In this document: positions 1 to 6,604 of the stretch, in pieces
Layout: each line of letters opens with the position of its first letter
Position numbering within the stretch: position 1 is the first letter of the stretch
Notes under the pieces: model-generated
The model's input: only the letters and a program-made list of their open reading frames with translations
Told to the model about the DNA's origin: nothing
Databases searched by the model: none
Translations under genes and position numbers: made by a program
Source of the DNA: Betaproteobacteria bacterium RBG_16_58_11
Lineage (GTDB): Bacteria > Pseudomonadota > Gammaproteobacteria > Burkholderiales > Thiobacteraceae
Direction of reading: 5' to 3'
Length of the DNA: 6,604 bases
NCBI GenBank assembly: GCA_001770235.1
Contig: MEQN01000126.1
Location: 16,499 to 23,102, forward strand

Positions 1-107
1 CCATCCCTGTTCACGTGCAAGATGACACGCAACGTTAAAACAACGGCAATTCTGCTTGCGTTTACGCTTGGCATGTTCTATGAAGAGCAAAGTGAATCAG
101 ATTGCAA
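1..107. other. Left-edge region with no assignable gene
   Basis: I see no convincing gene here. On the + strand one frame stays open from the window edge to a TAA at 36-38 (last residues IPVHVQDDTQR) and another from the edge to a TGA at 109-111. On the - strand a frame is open from an ATG at 74-72 to the edge, but with no ribosome binding site in front of it. Any of these could be the end or start of a neighbouring gene, and none has a recognisable motif. No hairpin plus T-run is visible, so there is no evidence that an upstream gene terminates here. Confidence 0.4.
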
Positions 108-121
108 TTGATCTAAATCAA
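108..121 (+). promoter_or_regulatory. FNR/ANR/DNR-type binding site upstream of nirS
   Basis: The bases read TTGATCTAAATCAA, a perfect TTGAT-N4-ATCAA palindrome, which is the consensus shared by the Crp/Fnr regulators FNR, ANR, DNR and NNR. It ends 83 bases before the nirS start, and its centre (114.5) is about 41.5 bases upstream of the start site predicted from the -10-like element at 145-150. That is class II activator spacing. In known nirS operons this site type mediates induction under low oxygen with nitrite or NO. Sequence alone cannot say whether an oxygen sensor (FNR/ANR) or an NO sensor (DNR) binds here. Confidence 0.88.
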
Positions 122-144
122 GGAAGATTTCCCGCTGTTTAATG

Positions 145-150
145 AATAAT
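145..150 (+). promoter_or_regulatory. Putative -10 element of the nirS promoter
   Basis: AATAAT resembles the sigma-70 -10 hexamer TATAAT (five of six matches) and lies in an AT-rich stretch. Transcription would begin near 156-157, leaving a leader of about 49 bases and placing the FNR-type box at about -41.5. No good -35 hexamer is present, as expected at an activator-dependent class II promoter. The element also lies within a small inverted repeat, TTAAT (139-143) and ATTAA (149-153). The start site is inferred. Confidence 0.6.
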
Positions 151-190
151 TAACATATCAGGATATTTAGGTATTTTTTTCTTATTAACT

Positions 191-1938
<1,748 letters not shown>

Positions 1939-1946
1939 AAGCTTGG

Positions 1947-1966
1947 ATGCGCGCCAACTCGCGCAT
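1947..1966 (+). repeat. Perfect hairpin over the nirC start codon
   Basis: ATGCGCG (1947-1953) and CGCGCAT (1960-1966) form a perfect 7-bp inverted repeat, five of the seven pairs being G-C, around a 6-base loop. A G-U pair (1946/1967) could extend it. The nirC ATG is the first three bases of the stem, and the stem begins 8 bases after the nirS stop. No T-run follows, so it is not a standard terminator. In mRNA it could limit nirC initiation or protect the 3' end of nirS message; both roles are inference. Confidence 0.6.
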
Positions 1967-2303
1967 TAGGCAGCGGCTAAGCCGAATCATCCTGATTGGG
2001 ATGACCGGCTTGGCCGCTACCGCAAGTACCGGGGTGGAAATCTCCGGCACACGTCAGGCGGCGTTGTTAAATTTACTCAAGCAAGACTGTGGTTCCTGCC
2101 ACGGGTTGACCATGAAAGGCGGATTGGGGCCAGCCCTGACACCCGAAGCCTTGCGTGGCAAACCCGCCAGCATGTTGCGAGAAGTTGTTTTACGAGGACG
2201 CCCCGGCACACCCATGCCGCCGTGGGCGCCTTTCCTCTCCGAGTCGGAAGCGGAATGGCTGATTGAAGTCCTGTTAAAAGGCGAGATCAATGCGCGTCGA
2301 TAA
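1947..2303 (+). CDS. nirC: Small periplasmic c-type cytochrome NirC
   Basis: This 118-residue monoheme cytochrome has a basic N-terminus and hydrophobic segment (about residues 1-27, a signal peptide with a cleavage site near ATAS at 24-27). The heme site is CGSCH at 48-52, and the likely axial Met90 lies in GTPMPPW. Size and position between nirS and nirF match NirC (cytochrome c55X). In Pseudomonas aeruginosa NirC can pass electrons to NirS, and it has also been linked to d1 maturation. The ATG at 1947 is preferred because the next one (2001, Met19) would remove most of the signal peptide, although the upstream AAAAGCTTGG is a poor ribosome binding site. The gene starts 8 bases after nirS and overlaps nirF by 14. 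Its codon use differs from nirS: 11 of 17 leucines use TTG, TTA or CTA. NirM is a less likely identity because of the small size and the adjacency to nirF. Confidence 0.85.
   Translation: MRANSRIRQRLSRIILIGMTGLAATASTGVEISGTRQAALLNLLKQDCGSCHGLTMKGGLGPALTPEALRGKPASMLREVVLRGRPGTPMPPWAPFLSESEAEWLIEVLLKGEINARR
1974..1984 (+). repeat. Short second hairpin inside early nirC
   Basis: CGGC (1974-1977) and GCCG (1981-1984) flank the three bases TAA, making a minimal 4-bp GC stem just downstream of the 1947-1966 hairpin. Together they make the nirS-nirC junction unusually structured. On its own this element is too short to be meaningful. Confidence 0.3.
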
Positions 2304-3489
2304 GCGCACATCAATTACAAAACTGGCTGCAGCAAGCATATTGCTCTGTGTGGCCATGCTATACGGCTGTGTCACCCCCCAACTCCGCGCTACGGGTGAT
2401 CTCGGCATCATCATCGAACGCGCCGATGGCAGCGTACAAATCGTCGACACCACGCACCAGCGTTCGCTGGCGAAGATTTCAGGCTTAGGCGACTTGTCCC
2501 ATGCCTCCGCGGTGTATTCGCGCGATGCGCGCTACGCTTATGTGTTTGGCCGCGATGGCGGCCTGACTAAAATCGATTTACTCAATGCACGGATTGAGAA
2601 GCGCATCATTCAAGCTGGCAATTCAATTGGCGGCGCCATTTCTCAAGACGGAAAGATTGTCGCTACCTCCAATTACGAACCGGGCGGCGTCAAACTGTTC
2701 GATGCCGCCACGCTCGATTTAATCTCCGAAATACCTGCGGTCGATCGTGCAGGCAAACACTCCAAGGTAGTCGGCTTGGTGGATGCCCCCGGCAACCGCT
2801 TCGTGTTTTCCTTATTCGAAGCCGGCGAAATTTGGGTGGCCGATGTGCGCGATCCGCGCCAGCCGGTCCTGCACAAACATCTCAACATAGGACGCCAACC
2901 CTACGATGGCACGGTGACGCGGGATGGCCGCCATTATGTTGCCGGTCTGTTCGGTGAAGATGGTCTGGCCCTGCTCGATTTATGGAATGAATCCGCTGGC
3001 GTCAAACGCGTCGCGGCAGCTTATGGCAAGGGCTCGCAGCCGCTGCCGGTTTACAAAATGCCCCATCTGGATAATTGGGCCATGTCGCAAACCAGTGCCT
3101 ATGTTCCCGCGGTGGGCCGGCACGAGGTGATCGTGATCGACACCCATACCTGGCTCGATAAAGCGCACATCCCCGTCGCGGGTCAGCCGGTATTCGTCGT
3201 AGCGCGCCCGGATGGCCGGCATATTTGGGTCAACTATGCGCCGCCGCACAATGACACGGTGCAAGTGATCGATGTGCTCACCCATCAAATCATCCAGACC
3301 TTGCACCCGGGCAAAGCCATTTTGCACATGGAATTCACGCCGCGCGGCGAGCAAGTTTGGCTTTCGGTGCGCGACGATGACCGGGTGGACGTCTACGACA
3401 CGGAGACCTTCCAGCGCATCGCATCGATTCCCGCCGCGAAACCCAGCGGCATCTTCTTCACCTATCGCGCGCATCGGATCGGCTTATGA
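2290..3489 (+). CDS. nirF: Heme d1 biosynthesis protein NirF, predicted lipoprotein
   Basis: NirF is required for heme d1 formation and acts late in the pathway, after NirJ. Its exact reaction is not firmly settled. The 399-residue product has an N-terminal signal with a lipobox, LYGC at 24-27, so Cys27 is probably lipidated and the protein held at the membrane facing the periplasm, as reported for Pseudomonas NirF. The rest is a beta-propeller related to the d1 domain of NirS but lacking the cytochrome c domain. LSHASAVYSRDARYAYVFGRDG-type sequence at 69-90 parallels the proximal d1-ligand region of NirS, with H71 a candidate cofactor-contacting residue, and H258 in KMPHLDNW is a second. The ATG at 2290 has AAAAGG at 2276-2281, 8 bases upstream; the later Met23 would destroy the signal. 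The gene overlaps nirC by 14 bases and nirD by 4 (ATGA). Confidence 0.95.
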   Translation: MRVDKRTSITKLAAASILLCVAMLYGCVTPQLRATGDLGIIIERADGSVQIVDTTHQRSLAKISGLGDLSHASAVYSRDARYAYVFGRDGGLTKIDLLNARIEKRIIQAGNSIGGAISQDGKIVATSNYEPGGVKLFDAATLDLISEIPAVDRAGKHSKVVGLVDAPGNRFVFSLFEAGEIWVADVRDPRQPVLHKHLNIGRQPYDGTVTRDGRHYVAGLFGEDGLALLDLWNESAGVKRVAAAYGKGSQPLPVYKMPHLDNWAMSQTSAYVPAVGRHEVIVIDTHTWLDKAHIPVAGQPVFVVARPDGRHIWVNYAPPHNDTVQVIDVLTHQIIQTLHPGKAILHMEFTPRGEQVWLSVRDDDRVDVYDTETFQRIASIPAAKPSGIFFTYRAHRIGL

Positions 3490-3935
3490 ACAACATCGAC
3501 CAGCGTCTGCTCAACGACTACCAGCACGGTTTTCCGTTGAGTGCCGCGCCGTATGCGGATATCGCGCACGAATTGGGCATCACCGAAGATGAAGTCCTCA
3601 CGCGCTTGCAAGCCCTGAAAGCGTCGGGGGCGATCAGCCGCATCGGGGCGGTGGTGCGGCCCAACACCATCGGCGTCAGCACGCTCGCCGCGATCCAGGC
3701 GCCGACAGAGGAGCTGGAGCGGATAGCCGCCATCGTCAGCGCCTTCCCGGAGGTGAACCACAATTACGAACGCGAGCACGCGATCAATCTCTGGTTTGTG
3801 ATTACCGCGCGCAATGCCTTGCATCGGGCGCAGGTGCTGACCAATATCGCGGCGCAAACCGGCTATGCCGTGCACTCGTTTCCGCTGGAGCGGGATTTCC
3901 ATATCGACTTGGGGTTTGAACTCAAATGGACTTGA
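3486..3935 (+). CDS. nirD: Siroheme decarboxylase subunit NirD
   Basis: This is one of four related small proteins that together remove two acetate carboxyl groups from siroheme to give 12,18-didecarboxysiroheme, an early heme d1 step in the cytoplasm. The 149-residue product (NirD is usually about 150) has an AsnC/Lrp-like winged-helix region at about 1-58 and an effector-like alpha/beta domain after it. NHNYEREHAINLWFV at 91-105 is the hallmark of the D/G type; H92 and H98 are candidate pocket residues. SRIGAVVRPNTIG at 51-63 favours NirD over NirG, as does the position directly after nirF. The start overlaps the nirF stop (ATGA), with only a weak GGAT upstream, so translation is probably coupled. 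Family knowledge argues against a transcription-factor role despite the fold. Confidence 0.92.
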   Translation: MNNIDQRLLNDYQHGFPLSAAPYADIAHELGITEDEVLTRLQALKASGAISRIGAVVRPNTIGVSTLAAIQAPTEELERIAAIVSAFPEVNHNYEREHAINLWFVITARNALHRAQVLTNIAAQTGYAVHSFPLERDFHIDLGFELKWT

Positions 3936-4462
3936 CCACGCCACGCAAACTCGAAACGCCCTACCAAGCGGATGCGCTTGATCTGCGCCTGCTTGCGGCC
4001 ATTCAGGATGGGCTGCCGATCGCACCCCACCCCTATGCAGACATCGCAGCGCGCATCGGCATCTCGGAACAAGCCGTGCTGGAGCGGCTTGCGGCATTGC
4101 AGCACGCCGGGATTATTAAACGTTTCGGCGTCGTAGTACGCCACCACGAGCTCGGCATTGCCGCCAACGCCATGGTGGTGTGGGATGTAGCGGATACTCA
4201 AGTAGACCAGCTTGGGCCCTGCCTGGCCAATTTCGAATTCGTCACCCTGTGCTACCGTCGCCCGCGCCGTCTGCCGCAGTGGCGCTACAATCTTTACTGC
4301 ATGATCCACGGCAAGAGCCGCGATGAAGTGCTGGCGCATCTCACGCACATGATTCAATCCTGCGGGCTGGAAGATTTGCCGCACGAAGTCTTATTCAGCA
4401 AGCGCCGCTTCAAGCAGCGGGGGGCGGCGTACTTCCCCGCCCCGGTGCTTGCGGAGCCCTGA
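3926..4462 (+). CDS. nirL: Siroheme decarboxylase subunit NirL
   Basis: NirL is the second subunit of the NirDLGH siroheme decarboxylase system and probably pairs with NirD; fused NirDL proteins and structures of such complexes are known in other bacteria. The 178-residue product has a short N-terminal extension, an AsnC/Lrp-like helix-turn-helix region at about 17-75, and the L/H-type signature CYRRPRRLP at 109-117 followed by WRYNLYCMIHGK at 119-130. It ends with the LFSKRRFKQRG segment at 156-166. H73, H74 and H128 are conserved-looking histidines, but I cannot say which are catalytic. The ATG is embedded in the last codons of nirD (10-base overlap), with GGGG at 3911-3914 as a possible ribosome site. 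Confidence 0.92.
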   Translation: MDLTTPRKLETPYQADALDLRLLAAIQDGLPIAPHPYADIAARIGISEQAVLERLAALQHAGIIKRFGVVVRHHELGIAANAMVVWDVADTQVDQLGPCLANFEFVTLCYRRPRRLPQWRYNLYCMIHGKSRDEVLAHLTHMIQSCGLEDLPHEVLFSKRRFKQRGAAYFPAPVLAEP

Positions 4463-4905
4463 TGGATCCGCTCGACCGCCGCATCATCAATGCGCTGCAA
4501 GGCGGCTTTCCGCTCAGTGAGCGGCCTTACGCCGAAGCGGCCGCGCAACTCGGTTCTACCGAGGACGAATTGATGCGGCGCATCGATGCGATGCTCGAAA
4601 ACAACGTGCTCACCCGCTTCGGCCCCATGTTTCACGCCGAACGCATGGGGGGCGCCTTCAGCCTCGCGGCCATGAAAATCCCTGACACCGATTTCGAGCG
4701 CGTAACGGACATCGTGAACCGCTTTCCGGAAGTCGCGCACAACTATGCGCGCGATCATGACTTCAATATGTGGTTTGTCCTCGGCACCGAAACCCCGGAT
4801 CGGGTCGCCGGCGTGATCGAAGAGATCGAGCAGCAAACCGGCTACCCCGTCTACAACATGCCCAAGCTGGAAGAGTTCTTTGTCGGGCTGAGGTTCGAAG
4901 CATGA
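4462..4905 (+). CDS. nirG: Siroheme decarboxylase subunit NirG
   Basis: NirG is a NirD paralogue and the third subunit of the siroheme decarboxylase system. The 147-residue length matches the family. After an AsnC/Lrp-like helix-turn-helix region (about 1-55) comes TRFGPMFHAERMGGAF at 51-66, which separates NirG from NirD. AHNYARDHDFNMWFV at 92-106 shares nine of 15 residues with the same stretch of NirD, including both histidines (H93, H99). The start and the nirL stop share one base (TGATG), and GGAG at 4453-4456, 5 bases upstream, is a good ribosome site. NirG most likely partners NirH, as NirD does NirL; this is inferred from the gene pairing. Confidence 0.92.
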   Translation: MDPLDRRIINALQGGFPLSERPYAEAAAQLGSTEDELMRRIDAMLENNVLTRFGPMFHAERMGGAFSLAAMKIPDTDFERVTDIVNRFPEVAHNYARDHDFNMWFVLGTETPDRVAGVIEEIEQQTGYPVYNMPKLEEFFVGLRFEA

Positions 4906-5414
4906 ACCGGCGCGCCGACATCAAGCAATTGCAAGCGCCGCTGCTGGATGCAAGCGATCGGCAGTTGATCAAAGCCACCCAAGCCGGCCTGCCACGAGTG
5001 GCACGCCCTTACCACGCCATTGGCGAGCAGCTCGGCATCGGCGGCGAAGAAGTGATGCAGCGCCTGCAACGCATGTTGGATTGCGGCATCGTGCGCCGCA
5101 TCGGCGCGGTGCCCAATCACTACGCGCTGGGCTATCAAGCGAACGGCATGTCTGTATGGAATGTGCCCGATGAGCATATCGCCGAGTTGGGCCGAAAAAT
5201 CGGCGCCTTGGCGTTTGTCAGCCACGCCTACCATCGGCCGCGCCACCTGCCGGAATGGCCCTACAATCTGTTTGCCATGGTGCACGGCAAAGACCGCGCC
5301 GAAGTCGATGCAAAAGTGCGCCAGATCGCGGCACTGCTGGGGGAATCCGATCACGGCCATACGGTCCTCTTCAGCACCAGGATTCTGAAAAAAACCGGCC
5401 TCAGACTCAGCTAA
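4902..5414 (+). CDS. nirH: Siroheme decarboxylase subunit NirH
   Basis: NirH is the NirL paralogue that completes the NirDLGH set. From the ATG at 4902 it is 170 residues, the usual NirH length. The frame is open further upstream to 4770, but that part lies inside nirG, and the ATG at 4902 has GAGG at 4890-4893, 8 bases before it. An AsnC/Lrp-like winged-helix region (about 17-72) precedes AYHRPRHLPEW at 109-119 and YNLFAMVHGK at 121-130. This block falls at the same residue numbers as in NirL and shares 14 of 22 residues with it. The C-terminal LFSTRILKKTG parallels the NirL end. The start overlaps the nirG stop by 4 bases (ATGA), suggesting coupled translation. Confidence 0.93.
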   Translation: MNRRADIKQLQAPLLDASDRQLIKATQAGLPRVARPYHAIGEQLGIGGEEVMQRLQRMLDCGIVRRIGAVPNHYALGYQANGMSVWNVPDEHIAELGRKIGALAFVSHAYHRPRHLPEWPYNLFAMVHGKDRAEVDAKVRQIAALLGESDHGHTVLFSTRILKKTGLRLS

Positions 5415-5424
5415 GGCCCACTCC

Positions 5425-6604
5425 ATGTTCCGCATCAGCCAATATCTGCAAGAACTCAAGCACCCCACCCCGCTCGGCCCCAAGCGTAATCCGCCCGGCC
5501 CGGTGGTGATCTGGAATTTGATCCGGCGCTGCAACCTCACCTGCAAGCACTGCTATTCGATTTCCGCCGACAAAGATTTCCCGGGTGAGCTCGCCACCCC
5601 AGAAGTCTTCTCGGTCATGGATGATCTCAAAGCTTTTCATGTGCCGGTGCTCATTCTCTCCGGCGGCGAACCCCTGCTGCGGCCCGACATTTACGATATC
5701 GCCCAACGCGCAAAAGACATGGGCTTCTACGTCGGGCTGTCCTCGAACGGTACCCTGATCGACGAACACAACATCGACCGCATCGCCGCCATCGGCTTCG
5801 ACTATGTCGGCGTATCGCTGGACGGTATCAAGGACACCCACGACCGCTTCCGCCGCAAAGAAGGCGCCTATGACGCCTCGCTGCATGGCATCCGTCTGTG
5901 CCGCGACAAGGGCATCAAGGTCGGCATCCGCTTCACCTTGACTCAGGACAATGTGCAGGATCTGCCGGGACTGCTGCAATTGATGGAAGACGAGCGGCTC
6001 GACAAGTTCTACCTCTCCCACCTCAACTACGCCGGCCGCGGCAACAAAAACCGCAAGGATGATGTGGTACATCAGACTACGCGCCAAGCAATGGACTTGC
6101 TATTCGATACCTGCTGGCGCTACCAACAGGAAGGGCAGCACAAGGAATTCGTCACCGGCAATAATGACGCCGACGGCGTGTATTTGCTGCTCTGGGTCCG
6201 CAAGCACTTCCCGGAGATGGAAGCGCACATGCGCGCCAAGCTCGCTCAGTGGGGTGGCAACTCCAGCGGCGTGAACATCGCCAACATCGACAACTTGGGC
6301 AATGTGCATCCGGATACCTTCTGGTGGAACTACACCCTGGGCAACGTGAAGGAGCGGCCCTTCTCCAAAATTTGGCCCGACACAACCGACCCGCTGATGG
6401 CCGGCCTCAAGGCAAGCCCGCGCCAAGTCAAAGGCCGCTGCGGCGCATGCACCTATTTCGATATCTGCGGCGGCAACACACGGGTACGCGCCTATCAACT
6501 CACCGGCGATGCCTGGCAAGAAGACCCGGCCTGCTACCTCAGCGACGACGAGATCGGCGTGATCGAATCCCACGAACGTCTGACGGTGACGCCGTATGTG
6601 CCGC
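5425..6604 (+). CDS. nirJ: Radical SAM heme d1 biosynthesis protein NirJ (3' end missing)
   Basis: NirJ is a cytoplasmic radical SAM enzyme that acts on 12,18-didecarboxysiroheme, the NirDLGH product, and is thought to remove two propionate side chains on the way to the d1 oxo groups. The frame runs open from the ATG at 5425 through 393 codons to the window edge with no stop. Residues 36-43 read CNLTCKHC, the CX3CX2C motif that binds the [4Fe-4S] cluster used to cleave SAM, and LSGGEPLLR at 78-86 is the family's GGE motif. C-terminal cysteines C339, C342, C348 and C370 (CX2CX5CX21C) match the SPASM-like auxiliary cluster reported for NirJ. Family members are about 390 residues, so only a few C-terminal residues should be missing. 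AAGG at 5413-5416 is the ribosome site; nirH ends 10 bases before. The related proteins AhbC and PqqE are less likely, given the operon. Confidence 0.95.
   Translation, partial: MFRISQYLQELKHPTPLGPKRNPPGPVVIWNLIRRCNLTCKHCYSISADKDFPGELATPEVFSVMDDLKAFHVPVLILSGGEPLLRPDIYDIAQRAKDMGFYVGLSSNGTLIDEHNIDRIAAIGFDYVGVSLDGIKDTHDRFRRKEGAYDASLHGIRLCRDKGIKVGIRFTLTQDNVQDLPGLLQLMEDERLDKFYLSHLNYAGRGNKNRKDDVVHQTTRQAMDLLFDTCWRYQQEGQHKEFVTGNNDADGVYLLLWVRKHFPEMEAHMRAKLAQWGGNSSGVNIANIDNLGNVHPDTFWWNYTLGNVKERPFSKIWPDTTDPLMAGLKASPRQVKGRCGACTYFDICGGNTRVRAYQLTGDAWQEDPACYLSDDEIGVIESHERLTVTPYVP

Noticed and set aside
174..180. Run of seven T bases in the nirS leader as a terminator
   Set aside because: No GC-rich stem precedes it, and it lies inside the predicted leader between promoter and nirS.
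3462..4097. Minus-strand open frame (211 codons) opposite nirD and the start of nirL
   Set aside because: It lies antisense to two well-recognised genes and has no motif, so it is a shadow frame. Other antisense frames across nirL-nirJ were rejected for the same reason.
4770..4901. Upstream extension of the nirH frame
   Set aside because: The extension lies wholly inside nirG and has an Arg-rich shadow composition. The ATG at 4902 has a good ribosome site and gives the normal NirH length.
4965..4972. TTGATCAA as another FNR-type site
   Set aside because: The two half-sites have no 4-base spacer, and the sequence lies within the nirH coding region with no gene start near it.
3486..5414. Four AsnC/Lrp-like genes read as a cluster of transcription regulators
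   Set aside because: Gene order, lengths and the HNY...WFV and YxRPRxLPxW...HGK signatures identify NirD, L, G and H, which are siroheme decarboxylase subunits despite the helix-turn-helix fold.

Overview
The window holds the first eight genes of a denitrification nir operon, all on the + strand: nirS-nirC-nirF-nirD-nirL-nirG-nirH-nirJ, with nirJ running off the right edge. It encodes the periplasmic cytochrome cd1 nitrite reductase (NirS), a small accessory c-type cytochrome (NirC), and most of the pathway that makes the heme d1 cofactor. The protein families are recognised from sequence motifs. No database search was run.

Organism: the moderately to highly GC-rich coding sequence, the AsnC-like NirDLGH set as four separate genes, the NirS sequence (including its characteristic C-terminus) and the order S-C-F-D-L-G-H-J without nirM between nirS and nirC all point to a denitrifying proteobacterium. 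A betaproteobacterium is the best guess. This is inference from gene order and composition.

Layout: bases 1-107 carry no assignable gene. An intergenic control region follows, with a perfect TTGAT-N4-ATCAA (FNR/ANR/DNR) box at 108-121, a -10-like AATAAT at 145-150 at the spacing expected of an FNR class II promoter, and a strong ribosome binding site at 191-197. nirS (205-1938) is followed after 8 bases by nirC (1947-2303). The nirC start codon lies in a perfect 7-bp GC-rich hairpin. From there the genes are tightly packed: nirC/nirF overlap by 14 bases, nirF/nirD by 4, nirD/nirL by 10, nirL/nirG by 1 and nirG/nirH by 4; nirH and nirJ are separated by 10 bases. No internal terminator is evident, so one oxygen- and NO-responsive promoter probably drives the whole run.

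How the genes work together: NirD, NirL, NirG and NirH decarboxylate siroheme to 12,18-didecarboxysiroheme in the cytoplasm. NirJ, a radical SAM enzyme, then acts on that product. NirF, a predicted periplasmic lipoprotein propeller, takes part in late steps, and the cofactor ends up in NirS. NirC probably serves as an electron carrier. The usual remaining genes nirE (siroheme precursor methyltransferase) and nirN (last d1 step) are not in this window and may lie to the right.

This is a known system rather than a new one. The points most worth a second look are the hairpin over the nirC start, the sharp codon-use contrast between nirS and nirC, and the alternating D/G and L/H paralogy.
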